In this document: positions 29,401 to 41,400 of the stretch, in pieces
Position numbering within the stretch: position 1 is the first letter of the stretch
Layout of the letters: each line of letters begins with the position of its first letter
DNA from: Lineus longissimus
Lineage: Eukaryota; Nemertea; Pilidiophora; Heteronemertea; Lineidae
DNA: 64,000 bases
Assembly (NCBI RefSeq): GCF_910592395.1
Contig: NC_088325.1
Location: 12,590,109 to 12,654,108 of the forward strand
Direction of reading: 5' to 3'
The notes under the pieces: model-generated
Told to the model about the DNA's origin: nothing
Databases searched by the model: none
What the model saw: the letters and a program-made list of their open reading frames with translations, nothing else
Made by a program: the position numbers and the translations under genes

Positions 29401-32400
29401 CTCGTACAATAGCTGGTCTCTCGTGAGTGATCGAGATCATTCTCAGGCAATCCACTGGACAAATGTTTGCACAACTTTCATGGCGATCAAGTAGGTTTAC
29501 TCTGTGAAGGTGTTTATCTAAACATTTGATTCCCAAGGGATACAAAAAGAAGTAGTCTTTCGACATGTAGTGTGTGTCCTGGTTGGGTCATGCATTAGTT
29601 GAATATATCATTATTATCACATGTCATATGCATATATGTCATGTATAACAACTCTGTCATTGCCATCCAACCAACATTACATAGATGAAGCCATGAATGC
29701 ATGAAAATGACAAAAGCTGTGTATGAGACAATGATATGAATGATAACCCTACCCTGGGGAACTGATCAACAATTCATCTATGAGATGTTTATTCACAATA
29801 GAGCTCATCCATAAAATGGTCCAATTTTGTTCTCTGATTATGGTAAACAGACACAGAGCATATATGTAGTTGCACAATAAACCATTTGTTTAGGCCAGTA
29901 GTTGTTAATTTGCAGTTCACTGTATTATAGTATCGTATCTAGCTTTTTTTTTCCATCCAAGATTAATGATGCTTGTCACAGGCCTCTTTCATAACATATG
30001 TCACCGCAGATGACAGGTTTAGAAAATCGTAAAATTTCAGCTCAAGTATAAATGGAGAATTTTGTGTTGTGGTTTCATTTCTGTCGTAAGTTTTCTAAAG
30101 ATATGCCTTCTTTTGTCTTTTAGGCTTGGGTCACTGAGTAAAGACGGCGATGCCCCCTCTCCCAAAAAGGAGGAGAAGATTCTGGACGATATCCCAGGTG
30201 AGTTGTTAGCACATATATCCTGTGCTGGCACAATCTTCGTCATAGAGTTCTGATATCACTCCCTGTAGTTGAAGATTGATAGTGTGACTCCAAACACCTC
30301 TGCCAGTAGATGTAAAATGCTTCAGAGGGGGTCATTTACCCTCAAAAACAAGTTCCTGGGGACCCAATTCCCTAATTTAGGCATAGGGGACTTTTCGATT
30401 TGAAAGGCCTGGAATCTCAGGTTGTGTTTCCTGGTAATGAAGAAAAATGGCCTCCAAGCCTTCCGACCAATAACTCTTCTCAGAAGGTACACAGGTGAGA
30501 TTGATCGCTCAAGATTCTTACTTCAAAACCGCTCACTGATCCAAGGCGTCTTTCTGTGTTGTGAAAAAACTTTGAATGTCGTAAGAGCTCATTGATTTTT
30601 TTGTTGCGTGTATAAATCTTCTGGTCATGACAAGCTTGAAAGCGGGTTATAGTGCATGATGATTTTTCCCAGGTGTTCGTTTTCCTCGAGCAACATCCTG
30701 ACTAAAGAGGGTTTATATCAGGTCCTTGGTGTTCGGGGCAGTTTCATTTTGACCCTCTAAGGTTTTGAAATTTCTGTGGAATCCTACTATGCACCTTAAA
30801 AAGCGGACGAGAGGGGTAGCTCGTACTGTCGTGACGTTCGTTATAAAAGAGCATATCCTGTTTCTCAAAAAGCAATAACAGTTAAATCCTGACGTAGTCC
30901 ACTTTTTCGGCCTACTGAAAAAAAACCCATTTCCCTCCCCAAAATCTTGATGCAGGCTGCTGGTTGTATTGTGCAATTTATGGACAGATGCTCCACTCAG
31001 TTGAAGGTCTTGAAATACTCGTGAAAAATGTAAAAACTGAAAGATTTGGTAAAAAAATACAAAATAGCAGTAATTTCTAACCAAATGTCTGTCTGAAATA
31101 GTAGGCCTGTTTCTGTCGATTGAGAACATAATATTTATCTCCTGTAAATTTCGTGTGTGTGTTACAGAAGCCTGCAGCACCTGTTGTCTGCTTTTTAGCA
31201 CTTTCGAACTTTCAAAGGCGTGTGCATGCTGCTAGACCTATAAGAAACCTTGAGAAGCAATGACGTTCTGTTCGCATTTGAAGCATAGCTGATTGACACA
31301 CCGCTGTGTGTACGCAAAGATAGCCACGCTTGGAGGTTGGCAGGAATCCAGCTTTTACCTCTGGTACATAAATCATCTGCCTTCAAGCGAATTCTTGAAT
31401 GTGCCGAGTTCTCAACTTAGCTAAGGTCAGAATTAACATTTTCTTTTTGAAAGAAAGTGACCTTGAGAGTTTAAAAACTTGGGGTCATGTATCATTTTAT
31501 CAAGAATGTAGCAGTCTGCCCACAAGGGCCTTCCCCTTGTGTCCTACAAATACTAATGTCTCTCTTTTATGTTTCAGGTGCTCCCCTCGTCCAACGATGT
31601 GTCATTATTCAGAAAGATGAGAAGGGCTACGGTCTAACCGTCAGTGGCGAGAATCCAGTGTTTGTCGAATCAGTCAAAGAATGTAAGTATGGGTGAATGA
31701 AGGACGGTGACAGCCTCAGAGATTGTGACAATCTGTCCTGCTGTGACGACGGAATGTCACATCCTGTTAAAGCGTATGCTGCTAAAGAATTATATCCGTG
31801 AAATGCCAAAAAGGGTGTGGACATTTACTTTTGCTGGCAACTATCTCTTACCTTAGAAAGCCACAGCCTGGGTTGATAGATGCAGAGTACTTTGGCTGCC
31901 ACTACGAACATGATAAATCTGCCCAATCTTAAAACAATAGGGTGTCCTGTTACTCTATAATTGCCCTAAAGGTGTAGTGCCATTTTCGAACTAGGTTATA
32001 TCATCATTCAAGGTTGGTAAACTTTAATACGAGGTGCTCTGTTATTAACCCTCTGGTCTCATCCATGTGATCTGAATGGGCTGTTGTCTCAGCTGCCGAA
32101 TGTGTTGTCAGGCAGTAGCTGATGGCTGAAAGACTGCGCAGAATGTATTGGCACATAACTGAAACTTGACGTATTGCTGTTACATGTGTCAAGTCATGTT
32201 TTTGACCAAAAACATCTATGTTTTGACTAGAATCTCTTCAATGGAAATTGGAGAACATGCACCAAAGCGATTAGCGTGAGAACGCTGAACAGAATGTATG
32301 AGAATTTAGCTGAGCCGGACAAATCATTATTGCGTGTGTCCATTCATATTGTGACATGATAATGAATGGCCATTCCTTTGAGACCAGGGAGAAATTACAG

Positions 32401-35400
32401 CTGCCAAGTTATTGTACATTTGATGAGAAAATGCCGTGAAAGATTTGGCGTGATTATCAGGAGGGCGATCAGTCATTTGACCGACGCTTAATCTTAGCAG
32501 AAATACTATGGAACGAAATTTGTTCCTATCATGGATGAGGAATTGATGACCTTTCAGATTTTGCTATATTAATAAAAAAATGAGAGTGAACATGGTTGTT
32601 TTTATACTGCCTTAAAGCAGTTTTCCCTAATCAGTATTGTAAGAATCCGTTGTGAATGGGGGGGGGGGGGAACTGTTCACTCATGTGTAAAGTCGGATGA
32701 TAATCTCTTCTTCAATAACTTTAGTTTCTTTTCGTCTTTCTTTAATCAGTTTCTTTCTCTTCCTCCAGATGGTGCTGCTGCAAGGGTTGGTGTCAAGGAG
32801 GGAGACAGAATCATCAAGGTACGTCACATTCTTCAGAGCGTAGGTGCATATGGGCAGGCCTATGGGTGTATGATCTGCCACTTTTATCTACGTTTTCGAA
32901 CAGTCAATTAAAAAGATAACAGGATTTGATTAAAGGGATACAGGGAGAACTTTCTCCATGTGGTTCCCGAACATTTCAGACAACACGGAAAACTGCAAAG
33001 TGCTGCCATCTGGTTTCAACATTATGAACCAAATTCTTACCCATTTTGCCACTGATATGAATCAAACAACAAGATTGCCAAAAGCCTACTGATACTATAT
33101 CATCTAGACTACTTACTCAAAGCACTTACAATCGCAAATATTAATACCCAGCCTATCCAGAAACCTTTCTGGAGAACCAAAGGCAGCCACAACCTAGCGT
33201 GCTCAAGGATATGTCTGGCTAGTTGAGAGTTTCAAAGTGGCACCGGCTGGGTATCGAACCCATGGCCTCCCAATCACAGGGCTAAAGATCAACCGTTGTG
33301 CCACTGTGCTCCACCTTGCCGATCGGATCAGTTCCATGAGATGATTGGAAGTCCATCTCATCAGAGTAATTAGTGATTATCTATAGACTAATGAAATGTC
33401 TCGTTTGATAAAAATGATGTGTAATTTCATGGATGCCTGGCTGCTTCACTCACGTTATCAATCATATTATGAGAGATTAGGAGTACGATGGATGGTTGGA
33501 GTGGGCGAAGATCACCAATGGACGATTAGAAGAAGTTTGTTTGGGCACTCTCCAGTCATGCGTTTCACTCGAAGCAAAGGGTCACAGTGGCTTATGGCTG
33601 TGTCCAAAGTTTGCTTTGGCCGTGTTCTCAGTGTGAGCATTTGTTTTGTTTCGGCCCTGGTTCGTCTTTGTCGAAAAGGTCCATAAAGAGGCAAAGGGAA
33701 CATTTGGTTGTTGCTGATGTGTTTTTTACCTTGTAGTGATTAGGAGTAACACTGCCACTTGGGTTGATCCTGGTCTAAGGTATAGCTTCCATTCAAGCTG
33801 GATAGGATCTGGAATTGTTGCGGGATAGCTTTGGTACCAAATATGACGGAAGGGGCATGCGTTGAATCATAAGGAAGATGGGTTCACAAAAACTAACGAT
33901 AATTCATTTATTTGACATTAAGTTTATTAAAGTGATAAAGATATGAATTAGAAGCCATTAAAAAAGAAGAATCATTATGTCATAAAATGATATGAAAAAT
34001 TGTAATATGATAAAATATAAATGAATATGAAGTCACTTCATATTATGCCCATCAAAGCCCATGTTCGGCTTTTTCCAAATTTGCTCATGCTACGCCATAG
34101 CTGCACCATGCTGTTTATCATCAACTGTGTTCTGAATATGTAAAGGGACCCAATTTTTGCCCCACCGACCAGATCCTGCATCACCATAGTCTAATCCAAG
34201 GATCTTGTTAGTGATTGACTTAGCAAGGTTACATAGCAAAAAGATTACATAGCAAAGAGATATCTAAGTTCAGTTTTGTAGTACATGTGACAGATGTCAG
34301 CACTGGTCTGGTGCTTGTCCGATTATCCAGTTAGGCTTGTTAGTTTTCTATCTGTTTGATAGATGTCAGTAGATTAGAAGTTGTTCAATACATTATTTAC
34401 ATTGTAAATTCTAAACAATGCTGAAAAATGTCAATTTGAAAAAAAGATGAAGGGGTTGAAGATATGATTTCAGATTTGGAAATATATATAATACTGTAAT
34501 ACTAATGAGTCCTGACAGCTTTGTCTGGACTTAATTCCATGAAAATTTCCATTTAAATGTTTGAATTCACAACAAATTCACCATTTTGGAAATAGTTAAT
34601 TGGACCACAAAATTTACAATGTTTTGAATAAAGTCCAGAAGAATGATGTTCAAATTGAAATCGAAAAGATTTTGTTGACCCGTCCTAAAATGCAATGTTA
34701 AATTCCGTTTGATCCATATATCCATTGGGGCCATTTTCTCCATTCTCCTTGGGTGAGCTGTCTTCCTCCACATCAACGTCAAGACGGCTAATAAACGAAA
34801 CCTTTTCGTCGAATTCCGATTGCTTATGAGGCTTGAGAATTATGTACAACACACCCTCATCCTCGTTCTCCACATCATTTTCTATTCCGTTAATACCGTT
34901 CTCAACGATTCCATTTTCCACGGGTCCGTTTTCCACGCCCTCGCCATACTCCACGCCAGCCTTATAATGGCGGTATCCCTTATCCTGCTTCACGGAACTC
35001 TCAAACCGGTGCTCCGGAATCCGATCATTCAAAATGACTTGAGATTGATACTCGACTGGACGGAAAACGCTACCGTATTCAACAACTTTCTTAAAATGGC
35101 GGCATTCGTCACAAATACCATGACACACAGAGTTCATTTCGACGATTTTCTCCATCTGGGGCCATAGGAGCATTTCCTCGCGGTATTGTCCGTTTAAGAG
35201 GTTATACAGGCACGTGGACTTGTAGTGTCGTTTTAGGTCGGATTCTGGGTGCATTACGGTAATGCTCTGTGAATACTGTGTGTTCTTGAGTGTCATCTTG
35301 GCTTTGTGCTTGAAGTAGATCGCCCTCGGGAGTATGTTCAGGTTCTTGCAGCGTGCTTCAGTTGCGTCTTACACCTGAAAATATGAATCGAGATAGCGAT

Positions 35401-38400
35401 TAGATACAAAATTAATCATTTAACTTTGCAACTCGTTCCCTTGTAGTACCTCCACGATTTGTGCACTTGGTTTTGCAGGATTGGTCAAGGTTTGGTCCTT
35501 TCCTGAAAATCTAATTTCTTGGTCCTGCATATCAATTTGTGTGTTAGGCACATTGGAGATATACCGTTTAGTCTGTATGCCGTAGTCCTCTGAAAAAACA
35601 ATGAATACAGTAATTTCGTATCCGACAGCTGGCATGTGTTGAGTATCAGCTCAATCGTGACTATTGGATATCAATCGTGATTAGATATCAATCAAGATTG
35701 GATATCATAGTTCTTTTCTGAATGAATGAGGAAGAAGAACTGATTTCTGTTTAAAAATCCCAATAGATTGTGAGCATGAATCTTCTGACTAGTCACGTTC
35801 AATTATCAACACTCCTCCCTATCATGAGCATGATCTTTTCAAAATTCTTCAGTCAGATTTGGCCTCGAGGTTCAATCAAATCTGACAAAAGCTACCCAAA
35901 ATGTTCAGTTCCTTCAAAATCTACATCCACAATTCCTCTAGGGCAAATGGTCGACACACTTACTGATGAATTTCTGCAATGGTCGGCCTAAGGTAAAAGT
36001 GTCACTCTCTACTGAATAATTCGACTGAAAAGAAGACCTACCTATCTATTTAAACGAGCCGAGCCCTTCCCGTTGGAAAGCCATCCAAGGAATGACTAAA
36101 ATCGACCAGAATGGGCCTATTATGAATGCTTTTGTGATCACTATCTTTATAACATGTAGAATACCTTTGTAAAAAGTTTTTACACACCAGTGACCTGATT
36201 TTAAGGTCTGTTTTGGAAGCCACATTGGGCTGTCTTGTTGAGGTACTCTTTAAACAGGAATGTTAAGAAAGTTTGTGGTATGTTGCTCCTTTGACAAGCA
36301 AATGGGAGTTAAGTAGGTCGTTTATCCAAAACGGTCTCTGGCTCAAAACTCAATTGGCACCAAACTGTAGTTGTCCCGAATAGAAGGAGACCACAGAATA
36401 GTAACTGCTGGTGAATTCAAAAACTAAATTGGCACCTAACTATAGTTGCACCGAAAAAACGCTCACTAGAGTGAACACAGAGCGACAGAAAGACTGCAAA
36501 CGCAAGGATACCACAGAGTAGTGACCGCTGGTGAACTCGAAGTGGAATGATCATAACTTCTAGTACGCATCCCTGATGTGTGGCTGCAGGCCAGGTCCTT
36601 GATATGAAGCTTGATCCTTGAAGGACCTTTGAGTTGGTCCTGATCATCTCGGCAGACGCAATGAGACAGCCCTTTTACTGACCCTGACTACCTCTTCAGT
36701 GTCACTGTATGCCACCCTTGAACTGACAAGACGATTTTCTGCCTCAGTGATCAAATGAAATGTCGGAACCCATCCGGGTATAATTGGAGGTTCGTGTATG
36801 TGTCAGGGAGGGACTTCAGAAGTTATTGATGTGCGATGGGCAGATGCATGTATATGACTATCTCCCGTCCACCTTGAAGTGTGTGCTAGAATAGGTCAGG
36901 GGAGAGTGAAGTTTGAAGTAGGATATGGGATAAAGCGGTTTCAGCGGACTTAATTGTTAAAGCAGTCTGTTTGTGATTACAGTTCAGGGCAAATCAAGGG
37001 GTACGAAAAAGAGGGGGTACCTCGAAGTAAGAATTTTTCCCCAAGATTTATGGCTGATTTCAAGGAGTTCTCACAGTCACATATGGGCTGGGGCCACATG
37101 CCGATTGGGCCACCACCTGTACTCGTGCTGTCAGTGGCTCATGAGGCATTCTTTTTTCCAACAGATGTCTTGCAATCGTTCGTACATTCATTCTCAGTGG
37201 AGTGCATTACTTATTCATATGTTTGTCATGCCTCCATTTAATGAAAATGCGGAGAGTGCTTTTAATATTTCATTTCTTCCAAGATGAAATTAGCTGCATG
37301 CAATTAGCTGGCAAGTGAGCAAATACTTCCCTCATCAAAGTTTTATCACTCATTGTCAGCAATGTCATCTTGACAGACATGGCTCCGAGATAACGCAGTC
37401 CCTAAATCAGCTCTATAGTATTCCTTTGGCTTTCTTTTCTGACTTATCACATCATCAGCCATTCGTGAATTCTATTGCCGATGCTAATTAATTGATCCTA
37501 ATGAATCAGATTACCAGATTATCGGACATTCTAGAGGCAGGTAATCGGTTGCTAAGTTACGATGGGAAGATTGTAGCCAATTGTCATTGGATTGTTGCGG
37601 GTTGTCATCGTAATTTCTTCATGCTTTCGAGATGATGGATTATGAAGTGTAGGAAAAAAACAGTTGACAATGGCCTGTCATTAACTTTTTACATACCGCT
37701 TTCCACTTTTAAAAGTTAAAGAACCCTGTTATGCCCCTCCCACACACCCCACTGAATTTTTGGCACCCAGTCATGAGAAATTTGGCCTTGCTTCTGGTCC
37801 GGAGGTTTCGGATTGGACTCACTTTAGGTCTCTGGTGACCTCGGGCAAGTCTACTTCCACTTCCATTTCTTGATGAAGGTGGCTTAGTGTCTTGCAAGGA
37901 TGGAAGCAGTGGGCTGCATGGGGTTCACATTGAGGTAGCAAGCAGTGTGGGGAGCAGGATATAGCTCTCGAGAGGCATGCAACAAAAGCTTTGCTTTCCT
38001 TCCCGGTTGATCCGATGTTTTACCTCGGAAGGATTTGATGCATCTAACTGGAATGAGTTCAGGATTTTGCTGTGCACTTGAAGCAACAGGGAGCAAGGAA
38101 TGTTTATGCCTGAGATTTGTATGAAAGTCCTCCTGATCATCAGGAGGCAGATGTTTCTACTGATTGCCGGAAATGAAGGTTTGAAAGAAAACTTTTATGC
38201 ACTGAGTTGTGGAATTCACAAATTTGAAATTTAAGAAATTGAAAGGGTGAAGTTGATTACTAGATTTTAATCCTTAACAGATGGTGAAGGACTTAGCGAT
38301 ATATCACAATGAAATTCCTGTCTGTAGGGAAAACTTTCTAATGAACACTTTAACAGTTGTTACCACAAATAAGTATCTGCATTCTGTATATGGGGGCAGC

Positions 38401-41400
38401 AGCCATGTTCTTCACATCGTCAGCCAAGTTTATCACATTTATAGTTACGTGTAAGTGGTGGATCTAGAATTTGAAATTGGATCGAGGTAGTCCTGCTACT
38501 GCAGATGCATTTTAGTGCATTGCCTGCACCAAAGTCAATCGAAGTGGATTGTAGAAATGCTTCTCCACCAGATAGTGGGGGTGCTCCTTGGCTGTGTCCC
38601 CCTCTGGATCTGTAAGCGATGATCACGGCTTGAAGCTGCCGTCAATCGATGATCCATGTTTGGCAAGACTCGCTATCTTATTTGTTTGATTCAAGTGTAT
38701 AAAAACAAATATTCGCGTATCGATGCCCAGATTGTTAGTTTGAACTTGGTTTAATGTTCTTCATTGCTATAATCCATGTACCCACGGGCCTGTTTTCTAA
38801 TTATACATCAGAGGAATTTCTCTGTTGCAAGAAATTATAAAATACAAATAGATACCTCCCAATGCCCAAGGCTTGGTTTTGAATAAACTCATGACTAAGA
38901 GGTCTGCTACAAGACAAAAAGACCTGGTGAGGTTCAATTTGCTAATCTGTATGATTAGATGTAATAAAATGCTCGGGAGAAATGTGTATTATTTGAAGAG
39001 AAAATAATCGCAGAACAGAATTACCAATGTAAAAGGGGGGTGGCATCCAAAAGAATGACAGACCTTAATATTCAGATGTTCACTGGTTGTTCTGTATAAC
39101 AATTATATGAAGTACTGAATGATCCTTATCACTTTGTGCTGATGCTTTGGCGGTCTGAAGATCAACGCATCAGAAAGTAGTAAACCATGCGGTGATACCA
39201 CCAGTTGGACCCATAAAAAAACATTCAAATTCTTGTTTATCATTTGAGTACTGGCTGGATGGAGGACCCTCACTATCCCCATATTTGAACTTAAGTAACC
39301 CTTGATCTATTTCTCTAGTCTATGAGAGTGCGTTGGGGTTACTAACGAATTTGAAGTAAATGTATCTGAAATTGTTGTTCAGTGGTTTCCATTGGAGTGC
39401 TTTCCATTGGAGCTGTGCTGTGTACAGCTTCAGCAGTGATTGACGCGACCTGTCATATGTGACAAAAATTGTGGGTGTATCAAATTTGGTACCGGCATCA
39501 GCATAAGGCTTTGTCAGAACTTTTCAAGCAACCTTGTTGTGGTTTGAAAAGCAAGAAATGATTTGAATTTGTCATTGAACAGAAGTGACTCACTGTATAT
39601 CACAACCGAGATAAACCCACAATTCTCTTTCCGAATTCGAGAAGGTGAACGAATATGATTGAAAAGTCACTCTTTGTCGCGAAGTTCCGAGATCATGCTG
39701 TGAACATCAAAAGCTGTTCTCGGTAACTGCCCAACATCATAATAATAGGAATGGATAGTTCAGAAATGCTTCCAAGTTATCGTTTTGTTGGTCTGTAGGC
39801 CTATTCAGAGTTATCATGTTGGTGGTGTTGAGTAGGCATATTCTGTTGGGTGTCACTGTGGATGTAGTTGGTTCTGCTTTGGGAATAATTTTAAGCAAAT
39901 ACACAATTCGAAATCGGTTTAGATGGATTAGAATTCGATTACGATGAGGAAACAATACAATTTTGAACCAGTGGTTGATAACTTAAATGTGAGTACCGCA
40001 GATGTTGTAGGGCTGTGTTAAGTTTAAGTCCAAGTTTCAGGAAGTGAAACCAGAAGTATTCGTTTCAGGAGGATGTTTGGCCATGAGGATGAGCACAGTT
40101 AGAGGGCCAGCATACAAGTTTTCCTTCACTAAATTATCAGCTCCACTGAATGTTTCGGTCAAAATACTTTTCACGACTTGGGAAAACAACTTTACATACC
40201 TTTAATACACCTCAGAGCAGTAATGGGCTTGGATGTCATCAGCTCTTGTCTTAATCAAGAATGTTAGCCAAATAGTCAGTTCCGTTATCCTAACAAGAGA
40301 GATTTCAGTACGAGTAAAATCCATCCATGTGGCTCTGTTTACATGTGTTGCGGAATGCTATACAGTAATTATTCCACTGAGGAAAGTATTGATAATGTTT
40401 GCTGGAGAGGGTGTATAACACACCTTAAAATATCAATACAGACTGTAATACTGTGTACATTCAGGTTGAGCTACAACTTTACCTGATTTTATGGATCGTT
40501 ATGAGGTGATTATGTAATGTTCATATCAGATGTTTAATTACCCTTGGTGCAAGTAGTTGCATTACAAAGTTTTTAACCTACATGCAGTACTAAATTTACC
40601 TTGTTTTTATAAGTTGTAGTAAACAGTGCAGTAATACCAGTTGGCCCCATAAAAAAACTATTCAAATTCTTGTCTATTTTTGAAAGCTGGATCAAGGACC
40701 CTCACTATCCCCGAATTTGAGCTTTTTAGAAGCAACCCTTGATCTAGTTTTCTAGTCTGCACTTTGAGAGTGCACTGGGTGAACTATAATGTGTGTGAAC
40801 TATCAGAAATCTCTGTATGATTTCAGTGGTTTCAATTGGAGCTGTATACAGCATCAGAAGTGACTGCTGTGACCTCCAATCAAAAGCCCAATACTTGCCT
40901 TTCACTATCAGTATTCCACCTTGATGTCTCAAGTCATCTGAGTGCGTGCTCTTCTCAGTAGTCCAAAATCTGGCTAGATAGTCCAAAGTGTGTTCTGCCA
41001 ATGCATTGAGTGTTCAAAAATGTCAGTGCATTGAGTCCTGGCCTCGTTTTGTAATACGTGAGCAAGACCGTCCACTTCTGGGCCCTTCACCATCGGTTCG
41101 TGCCTCAAATTCTCGTTGTTATGCAGAATGGAGGAGCGTGGAGTCGATACTGCCAACATAAGTTCCAACCGAACTGTTACTCAGTCCGCAATACATTTAC
41201 ATTGGGTGTTTTCTACATATTTCACTCACCTTATGAAGCAAAGTGTTACATTTGTATTTGTGTAAAAATGACAGGCACGAGTTACAAATGTTGTTTAATA
41301 AGTAACGAGTTTTAAAATGTATGCTACCATATTTGGGCGGTTTTGAACTCTTCAGTGCGATCTGTAGTTTGGGGTTGAACTGGTGAAATAATGGGTTTCG

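Larger units (their letters stand above)
24900..29500 (-). pseudogene. Possible decayed minus-strand gene or transposon, unidentified
   Basis: A run of short open stretches on one strand with protein-like composition: 29203-29409 (NFFKSLRTEVVDLLITITSL), 28818-29012 (TLTKPHQKLSKDVQILGKRK), 28461-28751 (DEEYYKDGIGDCRDGKISC), 28118-28318 (EAAKWFIRLVLDDDKEFFYH) and the repeated segment at 25530-26110. They lie in different frames, separated by stops, and I could not join them by splice sites. No domain was recognised. Chance ORFs are the main alternative. Confidence 0.25.
11442..30123. other. RhoGEF intron 1 (18.7 kb): general contents
   Basis: Contains candidate exon 1b, an ATC microsatellite (about 11484-11514), a minisatellite (14640-14993), a hAT-like MITE, a foldback element, two other MITEs, a double hairpin and several diverged duplications, listed separately. 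Between 17040 and 19580, 19800 and 20300, and 23770 and 24890 I see only AT-rich sequence without a supportable gene. 24900-29500 has scattered minus-strand open stretches discussed in the findings. Confidence 0.6.

Noticed and set aside
30713-31201. 162-codon minus-strand ORF in RhoGEF intron 2
   Set aside because: The composition (Phe/Asn/Ser-rich, no domain) looks like translated AT-rich intron, and no splice context was found.
33240-33318. tRNA gene on the minus strand
   Set aside because: A and B boxes are present, but the acceptor stem does not form and a SINE-type tail follows.
35420-35635. Minus-strand upstream exon for the 203-codon ORF (EDYGIQTKRYISNVPNTQID after a TTTTTTCAG acceptor)
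   Set aside because: Joining its GAG|GTACTA donor to the acceptor near 35374 places TAA as the second codon, so it cannot extend the downstream protein. It may be a UTR exon or chance.
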